From the NCBI GenBank assembly GCA_913061475.1, contig CAJXUN010000001.1, positions 1 through 64,000 on the forward strand: a stretch of 64,000 bases of DNA, in the 5' to 3' direction. The notes below the pieces were generated by a model. That model saw only the letters and a list, made by a program, of their open reading frames with translations. It was not told the DNA's origin and ran no database searches. The first letter of the stretch is position 1; each line of letters begins with the position of its first letter. This document shows positions 51,539 through 62,300 of the stretch, in pieces. Origin of the DNA: an uncultured Colwellia sp. GTDB taxonomy: Bacteria; Pseudomonadota; Gammaproteobacteria; Enterobacterales; Alteromonadaceae. The translations under genes and the position numbers were made by a program.

Positions 51539-53989
51539 TTAAAATTCATACGAAAGGGTTGCACCAAACGTACGTGGTTGGTTCGGGTAACCATTAAAGC
51601 TGCCAGCCTGAATTGGTGGCGGGAATGATGATAAGAAATATTCATCATTATTTAAATTACGTACCCAAACTTGTACCGCAAGGCCGTTTTCAAAGTTTAA
51701 ACCCGCACTGGCGTTAAATGTACCCACTTCACGGGTGATTGACTCAGGTACATTTTCTACAATGTGAACCTCGCTTTCGTATAGATAATCTGTACGAACA
51801 TAACCAAAAGCACCGTTTGATAGTTCAAAGTTGTAGGTAATACCAGCGGTAATACTTTGTTCATGGATACCAGCAGGTTTTTCGCCTGATAAATCTATTG
51901 GGCCGTTTAAACCAGATGCACCTTTAAATGAATCATAAACAGGGTCAAGGAATGTACCTGCTAAGGTCAGTGACCAATTTTCTGTTGGATTATAAACTGA
52001 ATCAAACTCAAGTCCTTTAGTGCTCTGCTTACCTGCGTTCGCTAAAACAAAGCCAGTACCAATGAATATAGACGATTGGAAACCATCAATCGTTTGGTCG
52101 AAGACTGTCACGTTAAAGGCACCTTTACTAAAACGCGCTTTCATGCCAAGTTCATAAACCGTTGCTTCTTCTGGTGATGCGTAACGGCCACCATAAACCT
52201 GATTTGGCTGATCTAGACCAGCGCTCTCTAAGGCTGCTTGATCAGCGGCAAATGGACTCGCATTACGTGATAGGTTCCAAGAGGTTGCTTTAAAACCTGT
52301 TGCTGCAGAAGCAAATAAATTGATATTGTCATTCAGCTCATAAGCTAAGCGCATTGACCAAGTTGTTTTACTGTCATCTGATTTATTGCTTTCAACTGCA
52401 TTAGGTAATTCAAGCATGGGCGGTAAAAACTGTAAACCTTTCAAGGTGGGTACAGCGGGTGCAAGTTGTGGAATAAAGCCAATAGGAACACCAAAAACTG
52501 TCGCCTCGGTATCGAAATCTAATGCTGACAGCACGTCAGTATGATTTCTGGTGATGGTAACTTCTTTTTCATCTTTGGTATAACTGATGCCGAAAATTGC
52601 CGTTAGATCATCTGAAATATGATAATCAAAGTTAGCAAATAATGAATAAGCGTCGTTGTCTTGATTAAACTCTGAGTTTACAGCGGACTCTCCTGAAAAG
52701 AATGTACCTGGTGCAAGCCCGTATGCGCCTTCAATACCGCCTAATAAACCCGCAGCTCCACCTGCTGCTAATAAAACATCAAAGTAATTTCTTATGTCAT
52801 CTCCGTAGCTAAGCGTGTCGCCCGTATCTACTTCTTCATGGAATATGTAGGCGCCAAACATCCATTCCAATGTTTGAACGCCAGTTGATGTTAAGCGAAA
52901 TTCCTGAGTAAAGGTATCAATGTCGGTGTGGCCATCTTCCGTTAAAATATCTAACGAGGTGTAGTCAACATCGTTATTAAAACCGGATTTATTGTTGCGA
53001 AAAGAGCTAATTGATGTAAAAGCATAGTTATCAAAATCAACATCGACTTGAACAGAAATACCGCCGTCTTCGACATTGTTAACAGGATCTGAATTCAACG
53101 ATGACTGATAAGTAAACGGGTCAGAGTCATCAAGGACAACACCTCCTAATGCTCTCACTGCTCCGGTGGTCGGGCCGTTAATAATATCAGCAACAGTACA
53201 ACAGGCTTCATCAATTTCGCTGTAATCTGCAATAATTCGAACAGTTATGTCCTGAGTTGGTTCATAAAGTGCTTGACCACGAATATTCCAGCGGTCACGG
53301 TCGTTAACTTCACCTAAACCAACAACACTATCGGTAAAACCATCGCGAGTATTAAAGCCGCCAGATAAACTCAACGCTAAGGTATCAGATACGCCATTGG
53401 TGACATAACCTTTCATGGTGCGTTGGTTAAAGTTACCAATACCTAATTCAATCTTACTTTCAAGATCATGAGAAGGTGCTAAGGTACGAACGTTGATAAC
53501 ACCTGCTGAGGCATTTTTACCAAACAGGGTACTTTGTGGCCCACTAAGGACTTCTATTTGTTGTAGTCTGGGTAAGTCGCCAATTTGAGCCGCGGCTCTT
53601 GAACGATAAACACCATCAATAAAAACACCTACAGAGGGTTCTATTCCGGTGTTATTGGTACCATTACCAAAACCACGAATGGCGAAATTTGTGTTTACAG
53701 AGCGTTGTAATGGCGTCACGCGTAATGTTGGAACCAGTGTTTGTAAATCATTCATGTCCATTACTTTAGTTTGTTCTATGGCCTTGCCACTGATAACCGT
53801 AACGGCCACAGGTGACTCTTGCAAGCCTTGTAAACGTTTAGACGCTGTGACATAAATTCTTTCTATACTTTCTTCATCTTTTTGTGCGCTGGTATTTTCT
53901 TCTTGAGCGTTCGCTGCTGAGCTTAATGCCCCTGTAATGGCAAACGCGAGTAAAGAGTGTCTAAAAGCTTTTGATTTATTATTATTCAT
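51539..53989 (-). CDS. TonB-dependent outer-membrane receptor
   Basis: 816 residues. Signal peptide ending SAANA, a TonB-box-like IERIYVTASKR, a plug domain (VMDMNDLQTLVPTLRV, FAIRGFGNGTNN, EVLSGPQSTLFGKNASAGVINV) and the 22-strand barrel ending in Phe (FGATLSYEF). It imports a ligand too large for porins using TonB/ExbBD. No Fur box or siderophore genes are near, and its neighbours handle CoA compounds, so a non-iron ligand is possible. Confidence 0.9.
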   Translation of the reverse strand: MNNNKSKAFRHSLLAFAITGALSSAANAQEENTSAQKDEESIERIYVTASKRLQGLQESPVAVTVISGKAIEQTKVMDMNDLQTLVPTLRVTPLQRSVNTNFAIRGFGNGTNNTGIEPSVGVFIDGVYRSRAAAQIGDLPRLQQIEVLSGPQSTLFGKNASAGVINVRTLAPSHDLESKIELGIGNFNQRTMKGYVTNGVSDTLALSLSGGFNTRDGFTDSVVGLGEVNDRDRWNIRGQALYEPTQDITVRIIADYSEIDEACCTVADIINGPTTGAVRALGGVVLDDSDPFTYQSSLNSDPVNNVEDGGISVQVDVDFDNYAFTSISSFRNNKSGFNNDVDYTSLDILTEDGHTDIDTFTQEFRLTSTGVQTLEWMFGAYIFHEEVDTGDTLSYGDDIRNYFDVLLAAGGAAGLLGGIEGAYGLAPGTFFSGESAVNSEFNQDNDAYSLFANFDYHISDDLTAIFGISYTKDEKEVTITRNHTDVLSALDFDTEATVFGVPIGFIPQLAPAVPTLKGLQFLPPMLELPNAVESNKSDDSKTTWSMRLAYELNDNINLFASAATGFKATSWNLSRNASPFAADQAALESAGLDQPNQVYGGRYASPEEATVYELGMKARFSKGAFNVTVFDQTIDGFQSSIFIGTGFVLANAGKQSTKGLEFDSVYNPTENWSLTLAGTFLDPVYDSFKGASGLNGPIDLSGEKPAGIHEQSITAGITYNFELSNGAFGYVRTDYLYESEVHIVENVPESITREVGTFNASAGLNFENGLAVQVWVRNLNNDEYFLSSFPPPIQAGSFNGYPNQPRTFGATLSYEF

Positions 53990-54502
53990 TTACTTCCCCA
54001 ATACTGACTAGTAATTATTAACTAACCTTGTTAATACATTGTTTTATATGAAATATTCATGACGCTTAAGCGTTCTTATTTGTATCTGTAAACATATAAC
54101 TTTGTAAAGTTAACCTTGTTCAATAACAACAAGGGCGCTGTTCAAAAACTTATTTTCGATGCTGAAAATAACTGGCTACCACTCATAATGAACAATTAAT
54201 CACCAACTCATGCTAAGTGCAGCGATAAAATTAAACCAATCAATTATTTTAATAGATAGCTATTCATAAAAAGAATAGCGTTGTGTGTTATGTATTAATT
54301 GACGATTAATGTTTGATGAAAAATGGTTAAAAATTCTGAAAGGTAAATGATGTAGTATAAAATAATTTAATACAGGGGTATTAGTATTATTCATTTGGAT
54401 AATACACTCTGGTGATTTAGCATACAGAAATAGAAAATACTGTCTTGGGTGAGAGAAAATCACCCAAAATGACAATTAAACATAATTATTTGGAGAGCTA
54501 CC
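53990..54502. other. Intergenic stretch with inverted repeats
   Basis: 513 bases between the divergent receptor and dehydrogenase genes, no gene seen. GTATTAT (54384-54390) / ATAATAC (54399-54405) and TTGGGTGA (54445-54452) / TCACCCAA (54460-54467) are perfect inverted repeats upstream of the dehydrogenase start. They are candidate regulator sites. Confidence 0.5.
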
Positions 54503-56299
54503 GTGTTGGAATATAAAGCACCCATTCGTGATGTAAAGTTCGTTATGCAAGAGTTACTTGATTGTGAAAGCCACTATCAGCATTTAGGCTATGAAGATGC
54601 AAGTATCGATATGGTTGATGCCATTATTTCTGAAGCGGCAAAATTAACCGAACAGGTAGTTGCGCCATTAAATCAAATTGGTGATCAGCAAGGCTGTACG
54701 TGGACTGATGGCGTTGTTACCACGCCAGACGGTTTTAAAGAAGCATACCAACAATATGTTGAAGGGGGATGGCCAACGTTATCTCAATCACAAGAGTTTG
54801 GTGGTCAAGGCTTACCGCATTCATTAAATATTAGCATTGCTGAATTGTTCTCAAGTGCGAATCATAGCTTTGCAATGTATCCAGGGCTAAGTCATGGGGC
54901 TTTAGCCACTATAGAAGCACATGGTACAACAACCCAAAAACAACAGTTTATGCCAAAGCTTGTCGAAGGTAGTTGGACAGGAACTATGTGTTTAACAGAA
55001 CCGCATTGTGGTACAGATTTAGGCATGCTGCGCACGAAGGCTGAGCTAAACGATGATGGCAGTTATTCATTAACCGGCACGAAAATATTTATTTCGGCGG
55101 GCGAACATGACCTTTCTGATAATATTGTTCATATCGTTATTGCTCGTATACCGGGTGCACCCTCAGGCAATAAAGGTATTTCTTTATTTATTGTGCCGAA
55201 ATTTAATGTCAATGACGACGGTACAATAGCGGATAGAAACGGTGTAAGTTGTGGTTCGATTGAGCACAAAATGGGCATTAATGGTAATGCCACTTGTGTG
55301 ATTAATTTTGATAGCGCTAAAGGCCATTTAATTGGCGAACCAAATCGTGGTCTTAACTGCATGTTTACCTTTATGAATGCTGCACGTATTGGCGTTGCAA
55401 GTGAAGGTGTTGCTGCTGCAGAGGCTTCATTTCAAGGGGCGCTCGCTTATGCCAAAGATCGTTTACAAATGCGCTCAATCAGTGGAGTAAAAAATCCGGA
55501 TGGTCCAGCTGATCCTATTATCGTTCATCCAGATGTTCGTAGAATGTTGCTGACCCAGAAGTCTATCGCAGAAGGTGGTAGGGCACTTATTTCATATTTA
55601 GCGCAACTTGTTGATATCGGGCATGCGGAAAAAGACCAGGCGAAAAAAGCAGACGCAGAAACTAAATTAGCACTATTAACCCCTATTGCTAAAGCGTTTC
55701 TTTCTGAACTAGGTTTTGAGTGTACTAGCCACGGCGTACAAATATTTGGTGGTCATGGCTTTATCAAAGAATGGGGTATGGAGCAATTAATGCGCGATAC
55801 CAAAATTAGCTGTATATATGAAGGCACGACCGGTATTCAGGCATTAGATTTGCTGGCACGTAAAATTATTGGCTCTAAAGGTGAGGTGTTAAAACCATTC
55901 GCCAAAGATGTTAGCTCTTTTTGCCAAGAGAATATGAACGATGCTGATATGGCTGAGTTTATTCAACCTATTATGGCTTATGCACAAGAATGGCATGAAA
56001 TTACAGTAATCGTTGGTGCAAAAGCTATGATAAATCCAGATGAAATTGGCGGGGCGTCTGTCGATTACTTGATGTTCTCGGGTTATGTTACCTTAGCGTA
56101 CTTCTGGGCTAAAATGGCCAAAGTTGCCCAAACTAAACTGGCACAAGGCACAGATGATAAAGCTTTTTATCAAGCAAAAATTAAAAGCGCTCAGTTTTTT
56201 ATTCAGCGTATGTTACCTCGAGCAAAAGGCCATGCAGCGTGTATTAATAACGGTGTCGATTCAATGATGGCGCTTAGTAGTGAAGACTTTGTATTTTAA
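54503..56299 (+). CDS. Second acyl-CoA dehydrogenase, C-terminal-extended (DmdC/FadE5-like)
   Basis: 598 residues, GTG start with GGAG at 54492-54495. It shares long blocks with the 12270 gene: YKAPI, DGVVTTP, GFKEAYQ, VEGGWPTL, GTMCLTEPHCGTDLG, IFGGHGFIKEWGMEQ and YEGTTGIQALDLL, with the same catalytic Glu. It is a paralogue, not a copy: the C-terminal third diverges. No FadR-like site precedes it, so regulation differs from its paralogue. It is divergent from the TonB receptor run. Confidence 0.9.
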   Translation: MLEYKAPIRDVKFVMQELLDCESHYQHLGYEDASIDMVDAIISEAAKLTEQVVAPLNQIGDQQGCTWTDGVVTTPDGFKEAYQQYVEGGWPTLSQSQEFGGQGLPHSLNISIAELFSSANHSFAMYPGLSHGALATIEAHGTTTQKQQFMPKLVEGSWTGTMCLTEPHCGTDLGMLRTKAELNDDGSYSLTGTKIFISAGEHDLSDNIVHIVIARIPGAPSGNKGISLFIVPKFNVNDDGTIADRNGVSCGSIEHKMGINGNATCVINFDSAKGHLIGEPNRGLNCMFTFMNAARIGVASEGVAAAEASFQGALAYAKDRLQMRSISGVKNPDGPADPIIVHPDVRRMLLTQKSIAEGGRALISYLAQLVDIGHAEKDQAKKADAETKLALLTPIAKAFLSELGFECTSHGVQIFGGHGFIKEWGMEQLMRDTKISCIYEGTTGIQALDLLARKIIGSKGEVLKPFAKDVSSFCQENMNDADMAEFIQPIMAYAQEWHEITVIVGAKAMINPDEIGGASVDYLMFSGYVTLAYFWAKMAKVAQTKLAQGTDDKAFYQAKIKSAQFFIQRMLPRAKGHAACINNGVDSMMALSSEDFVF

Positions 56300-56383
56300 T
56301 TGATTCACTGACATGTTGATAGTCAGTAGTCATTTTTAATACGTAATGTGTAAACACATTTCAGGACGGAACACTGTTAAAAT

Positions 56384-56417
56384 AAAAGCCCTCGACGCAA
56401 GTTGTGGGCTTTTTTTG
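56384..56417 (+). terminator. Terminator after the second acyl-CoA dehydrogenase gene
   Basis: AAAAGCCC (56384-56391) pairs with GGGCTTTT (56406-56413), ending in a seven-T run. The palindrome AATGTGT-AA-ACACATT at 56345-56360 lies just before it. Confidence 0.85.
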
Positions 56418-56899
56418 TTATTTTATTTTATGTCAAGTAAGTATTTATATTCAAGTGACGAATGCTTTGGGTTGATTATGTGACACTACGATTGGTGATG
56501 ATTATAACAATGTTATGCGAGGAGAAATGTTGTTGCTGAAAGAATATTAGCTGTCATTGTTTAGCAATAGGTTGCTGTGACTACTCTGCACATAACGTCA
56601 CTTTCTCTCACCTAGCTTTCCATCAAATAAATGTCTAACTTTGTACGGATATGCTATTCATAAATGAAGTTTTTTGAACGAATGATGTTTAAACTTAAGC
56701 GTTAAATGGTGATATTTTTATTTTACTGAGGCTAAAAATAAACGCTGAGATAAAAGTAAATAAAGAGTTTAAATTTACTCACTTATTTGTAATTATAGTG
56801 TAACTAAATTCGTCAATAGTGCTGAAAAAACAACCTCTGTGATTATAAAGTAATGGGGGATTTATATTGATGTGTTTTTATTTTAACAAGGATTTTTAA
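56418..56899. other. Intergenic stretch, nothing recognised
   Basis: About 480 AT-rich bases without a gene or RNA I can support. It must contain the promoter of the phosphatase gene; no clear box stands out. Confidence 0.4.
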
Positions 56900-57382
56900 G
56901 TGATTGATAATCAAGATTTAAAAGATGTTAGGTCGGTTCTATTTATCTGTATGGGCAATATTTGTCGCTCACCGAGTGCCGAAGCGGTTTTCCGTCAGAA
57001 AGCACATGCACTTGCTTTGACGATAGACTCTGCAGGAATAGTGGGCTCACATGCACGTGAAAAGCCTGATCATCGAGCACTCAAGGCAGGTATTGCCCGT
57101 GGTTACTCGTTTGATAATATTAAAGCACGTAAAGTTACCGTCCAGGATTTCGACAATTTTGATTTGATATTAGCAATGGATAATCAAAATGTGAAAGATC
57201 TAATGAAAATAGCGCCACAAAATCTTCAATATAAAATAGCGCTATTTTTGGATTATGCTGAAAACGTTGAAGATCAAGAAGTACCAGATCCTTATTACGG
57301 CGGCGCTAAAGGTTTTCAGTTTGTTTTAGATTTAGTTGAAGATGCCAGTGATGGCTTAATTAAACGCTTAACAAATCAGTAA
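56900..57382 (+). CDS. Low-molecular-weight protein-tyrosine phosphatase
   Basis: 160 residues. The P-loop CMGNICRS holds Cys17 and Arg23 (C-x5-R), and VPDPYYGG the general acid Asp130. Such enzymes dephosphorylate proteins, often in exopolysaccharide control, but no polysaccharide genes or partner kinase are here. GTG start; AAGGA upstream supports it. It is a single-gene unit. Confidence 0.9.
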   Translation: MIDNQDLKDVRSVLFICMGNICRSPSAEAVFRQKAHALALTIDSAGIVGSHAREKPDHRALKAGIARGYSFDNIKARKVTVQDFDNFDLILAMDNQNVKDLMKIAPQNLQYKIALFLDYAENVEDQEVPDPYYGGAKGFQFVLDLVEDASDGLIKRLTNQ

Positions 57383-58354
57383 CACCAGCACTGTTCAATT
57401 ATTTGCCACCATATATTTGAACGCACTTTTAGTCTAATATTGATAAACGGTTGCTCAAATTTACTTTGATATTTTTGTATGTAAGAGTTTTGTAAAGTTT
57501 AATCGGCAGTCTAGCCTCATTACTATTGGCATTGGTCTAACTAAGAATACTAAAGTATGACTTGGCTCTTGAAAAAATTCAGTTTCCAACAATTTCGCCC
57601 GCACTTTTGAAGAGATAAAGCTATTCTCTTGTAAATCAATTAAAAAGTGCAAGAGAAAATATTGTTGTAACTTGGCATACGTTGAGGTGTCAATATTGAT
57701 AATAGCCTTTACATTGTTGACGCGCCCATGTCCGAATACTGCAGAGTGTCACTAATCACATAACCTCATTGGTTCATCAAAATTCAAGCATTACTCAGCC
57801 ATGCTGAGGGCTAAGTCATTGAACGATACGACTAGTATCACCCTAATGATGACTCAAATAAAGCAGACACACTAGTGAATTTAAGTAATAGCAACGGCTT
57901 GAATAATAAACTATTTCATTTGAATATAATGCTATTCATCTACGCTGATAGGTTGTTGGTAGGTAACCAAGCTAATTTGTGTTAGTTGCTAGCGTTAGCT
58001 GATATGTATTTGTATAAAGTTGCCTAGAATAACAACCAAAACTCAACAATTATTATTTACATTAGAGGAACAAAAAGCATAAATAATATTTTACAGGGTC
58101 TTTAGTCTCAGCTGTTGAATTTACCTTTATTACATAGTAAAGCGTGGCAATAAACTTGTAGTTTTGAACTTTTTACATGCGGTAAATGATATAAAGTGTC
58201 AATTGTATGAATGTTAAGAAAATTTATTCGGCATTATTATGATCGCAAAGTTAGGGAACGCCGTATAAATGATAATAACTACGGGAACTTTGTCATCTAA
58301 TTCAATCTATAAAGACGATATCCTAAAGAACGTTAATACATTTTAGAGGAAAGT
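57383..58354. other. Long intergenic stretch without a recognised gene
   Basis: About 970 bases. The longest frame (minus strand, 57461-57652, 63 codons) shows no family pattern. Small palindromes occur (CAGCCATGCTG near 57797). Part of it must carry the efflux operon promoter. A decayed gene is possible, but I could not read one. Confidence 0.4.
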
Positions 58355-59383
58355 ATGAAAGCTATTTTATTTGGTTTTATTTGTACGTTGTTGGTTACTA
58401 CTTCCTCAATTGCCATTGAACGAAAGCCACCGCCGACTAATGTACTCTCTAAACCTATTACATTCGCACCGATAACGGTAGCCATTGAAACGGTTGGCAC
58501 AGCAGAGGCGCAGAAATCGGTAAGCTTGTTTTCCGCAACCTCTGATAAGGTTACCCATGTTTACTTCCTCCCTGGTGATTTTGTTAACAAAGGTAAAGTC
58601 TTAATTGAATTAGACGCTCGTCGGCAAATATCCGCTTTGCAACGGGTAAAAATTGAATTAGCAGATAGAGAGCGCAATTTAGCTCGTTTGGTCAAAAGTG
58701 AGGCAAATGGCGCCGTCACCCAGTCAGCAATTGATGATGCACGTTCATTACTCGATCTGGCAAAGGTTGCTGTAGCTGAAGCTCAAGCAGATTTAGATGA
58801 TAGAAAAGTGATAGCCCCCTTTAGTGGTTATGTTGGTTTAACTGACATTGAACCTGGCGATAGAGTCAGCCAGTCAACCTTAATTACTACCATCGATGAT
58901 AGAGCCAAGCTTTTTATTAATTTTTCTGCCCCTGAATCAGCGCTAGGGTTGATTGATGAAAAAACCAAAGTGACCGTTCAACCTTGGAATAACCGAAGTG
59001 ACTTGCTTATGGCTAAGTTGTCACAGTTAGACAGTCGCATCGATGTTGCAAATCGCACTTTGAAGGTAAGGGCAGTGTTAGACAATAAAGCAGATGTATT
59101 TCGTCCCGGACTCAGCTTTAAAGTTACGATGAGTGCGGAGGGCGTTCAATACCCTAAAGTGCCTGAGGCATCTTTAGCGTGGGGCGCAACCAACTCTCAT
59201 GTTTGGCTTGCTGTAAATGGCAAAGCGGTTAAAAAACCAGTGCAGATAAAGCAAAGGTTGCGTGGTTTTATTCTTGTTGAAGGAGACCTTAATGAAGGTG
59301 ATATGCTCATTGTTGAGGGCATCCAAAGACTAAGAGAAGGTTCACCTGTAGCTGACGCTGCGCTGTTAACCCTGAAGGATTAA
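58355..59383 (+). CDS. RND efflux periplasmic adaptor subunit (MFP)
   Basis: 342 residues. Signal peptide to about 21. The lipoyl half-motifs (VYFLPGDFVNKGKVLIELD and DDRKVIAPFSGYVGLTDIEPGDRV) flank a helical hairpin (about 90-140), then the beta-barrel domain FINFSAPESALGLI. It links the pump to an outer-membrane channel. AGAGGAAAG before ATG is a strong ribosome site. One base separates its stop from the pump gene. Confidence 0.92.
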   Translation: MKAILFGFICTLLVTTSSIAIERKPPPTNVLSKPITFAPITVAIETVGTAEAQKSVSLFSATSDKVTHVYFLPGDFVNKGKVLIELDARRQISALQRVKIELADRERNLARLVKSEANGAVTQSAIDDARSLLDLAKVAVAEAQADLDDRKVIAPFSGYVGLTDIEPGDRVSQSTLITTIDDRAKLFINFSAPESALGLIDEKTKVTVQPWNNRSDLLMAKLSQLDSRIDVANRTLKVRAVLDNKADVFRPGLSFKVTMSAEGVQYPKVPEASLAWGATNSHVWLAVNGKAVKKPVQIKQRLRGFILVEGDLNEGDMLIVEGIQRLREGSPVADAALLTLKD

Positions 59384-59384
59384 T

Positions 59385-62300
59385 ATGTTAAATCTATTTC
59401 AAAACAGAGATGATTTACCTTCACTTTCTGTTCGTCGTCCAATAACCATTATTGTTTTGAACCTATTGATCATTATTGCTGGTGCCTCAGCAATATTTGG
59501 TCTTGAGGTTAGAGAACTCCCCGATGTTGATAGACCTATTGTGACTGTGCGCGCTAATTTCCCCGGTGGTGCGCCTGAAACTGTCGACAATGAAGTTACC
59601 CGACGTATCGAAGCTGCTGCCGCTAGAGTAAGCGGAGTTAAGTCTATACGTGCTCAAAGTGAAGAAGGCTTTTCGAGAATCGTGGTTGAGTTTAGCCCTG
59701 GTGTTGATATTGAAGACGCAGCCAATGAAATGCGTGAGTCGGTCAGTCGAATTCAGCGTGAACTACCGGAGGAAGTCGAGCAACTTTCTATCGTAAAAGC
59801 CGATAATGACGCGCAATCGGTTATTAGTTTGGCTGTAGCGAGCGAACAATTCGATATGGAAACGGTTGCAGAAATGGTGGAACGCGATATCGCACCGATG
59901 TTGCTATCGATATTGGGCGTAGCAGATGTTCGACTCAATGGCGAACGTCAACGAGTACTGAGGGTAACCGTTGACCCCACAAGGCTTGCCAGTTATGGTT
60001 TATCTTTTACCAGTGTATCAACAGCACTAAAATCTGCTCCATTTGATGTGCCTGCTGGGAGTTTACAATCAACCGACCATCAAATTATCGTTCGGGCAGA
60101 TGCTACCTCTGTCACTGCGGCAGAAATTGAAAATATTATTATTGATGGCCAAACTCGCATTAGCGATATTGCTACTGTGTTTTTTGGGCCTGCCGATGCC
60201 AGTAGCTTTGTGCGTCTAAATGGCAAACCTGTTATTGGCTTAGAGGTCATACGACAAGCCAGTGCAAATACAATAGAAATATCCGATCAAGCCTTGGTCA
60301 TGGTCAAAGACTTAAGTGATCGTTTTCCAGAACTAGAAATTTTTATTACATCGGATGATGCGCAATTTATTCGAAGCTCTGTTGAGGAGGTGATAAAGTC
60401 ACTCGGCTACACTATTATTTTAGTGATTGTCACCCTTTGGTTATTTCTGGGCAACTGGAAAGCCACCTTGGTCCCGGCTTTATCAATTCCGGTATCACTT
60501 ATTGGTACACTTGCATTGATGTGGGTGATGGGATTCTCAATCAATATTCTTACTTTGTTAGCATTAGTGCTGGCGACAGGGCTTATTGTCGATGATGCCA
60601 TTGTGGTTTCAGAAAATATTCAACGCCGAAAAGCTCAAGGATTAAAGGCAAGAGCGGCTGCGGTGGTTGGCTCAAGAGAAGTCTTTTTTGCCGTTATTGC
60701 AACCACGGCTGTATTGGTTGCGGTTTTTGTGCCAATCGCATTCTTACCATCAACAGCAGGGAAATTATTTAAAGAATTTGGTGGTGTACTGGCAGGCTCT
60801 GTCATTATATCTTCATTCGTGGCATTAACACTGGTACCAGCACTAAAAGCTCGAATCGTTGATAACAGCTCACACAGTCCTAATTCACTGACTAAAAAAA
60901 TCGGCACTCGCATTACCAACAGTTACGGTAAGGCCCTCTATTTTTGTCTAAGTAAAGGCTGGCTCATTCTATTATTGAGTATGTTTGCCGCCGGTTATTC
61001 CATTATGCTTTATAACGAGATTGATAAAGAGTTATTACCTACGGAAGATCGAGGCTCCATAAGCATTTTCGCTAGGGGGCCTGATGGTGTTGGCATTTCG
61101 TTTATGGATCGACAAGCGCTAGCGATGGAAGATACTTTATTACCTTACTCTGAACAGGGAGATATTGAAACCATTAGAACTGTGGTCGGCCAATGGGACC
61201 CCAACATTGTTTTTATGACGGTTAATTTAAAAGATTGGGGGCTTAGAGAAAATAGTCAGCAAGCGATAATCAATGATATTAGACCTCAGCTCGCCAGTAT
61301 CCCTGGTGCACCAGGGCGAGCTTTTGGGGCAAATAGTTTGAATCTTAGAGGGCAAAGTGGTGGCCTTGAGTTTGCAATAACCGGTGAAGATTACGAAGAG
61401 ATTTTTGCTGTGACCAAAGCTTTTACCGCTGAACTTGAAAGGAGTTCACCAGAATTTGCTACCCCAAGGATTTCCTATCAGCCCACTCAACCACAAATGC
61501 GAGTTCATATTGACAGAAATAGAGCTGAAGAATTAGGGGTGCCATTTAGTGATATTAATCAAACCTTGCGAGCGGCGATTGGCGGTGACGACATTACGGA
61601 CCTGAATATTGGAGATCAAGCGATCCCTATTATTCTACAATCATCCTATAAAAACACCGCGAATCCTTCGGATTTAACTAATTTATATGTGGCAGCAAGA
61701 GATGGGCAATTGGTTCCGTTATCCGCCATTGCTTATATTACTGAGGAAGGAGTAGCGGCTGAGCTTGAGCGCCATGCCCAACGTCGTGCCATAGAAGTTG
61801 ATTTGGAAATGCCAGAAAACATGTCGATAGCTGACGCCGTTGGTAAGCTAAAGGCACTCGCACAAAAAAAACTCCCTCATGGCTATGGTTTAGTTTTGTT
61901 AGGTGAAGCCAAAACTTACCAAGAAACTGATAGCGAAGTTACTATGACTTACTTAATCGCATTTTTGATTGTTTTGCTGGTACTTGCTGCCCAGTTTGAA
62001 AGCGCAACCAGTGCAGTTGTTGTTATGTTAACAGTACCTTTTGGTATTGCTGCGGCTATATTTGCGGTTTATATCACGGGCACGACGATAAATATTTACT
62101 CACAAATTGGCCTGGTGATGTTAATAGGTTTATTAGCGAAAAACTCCATTTTATTGGTTGAATTCGCTGACCAACTTCGCGACCGTGGCGCATCAATTAA
62201 AGACGCTATCATTCAAGCAGGTCAAGTTCGACTAAGGCCTATCATGATGACTTTACTGTCCACTATTTTCGGTGGGCTACCGTTGATATTGTCGACTGGA

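Noticed and set aside
51539-53989. Naming the TonB receptor as a siderophore receptor
   Set aside because: No Fur-like box, siderophore synthesis or iron-carrier genes are near; the plug motifs are common to many substrate classes.
57461-57652. A 63-codon minus-strand frame in the long gap before the efflux genes
   Set aside because: No ribosome site, no family pattern and no neighbour to support it.
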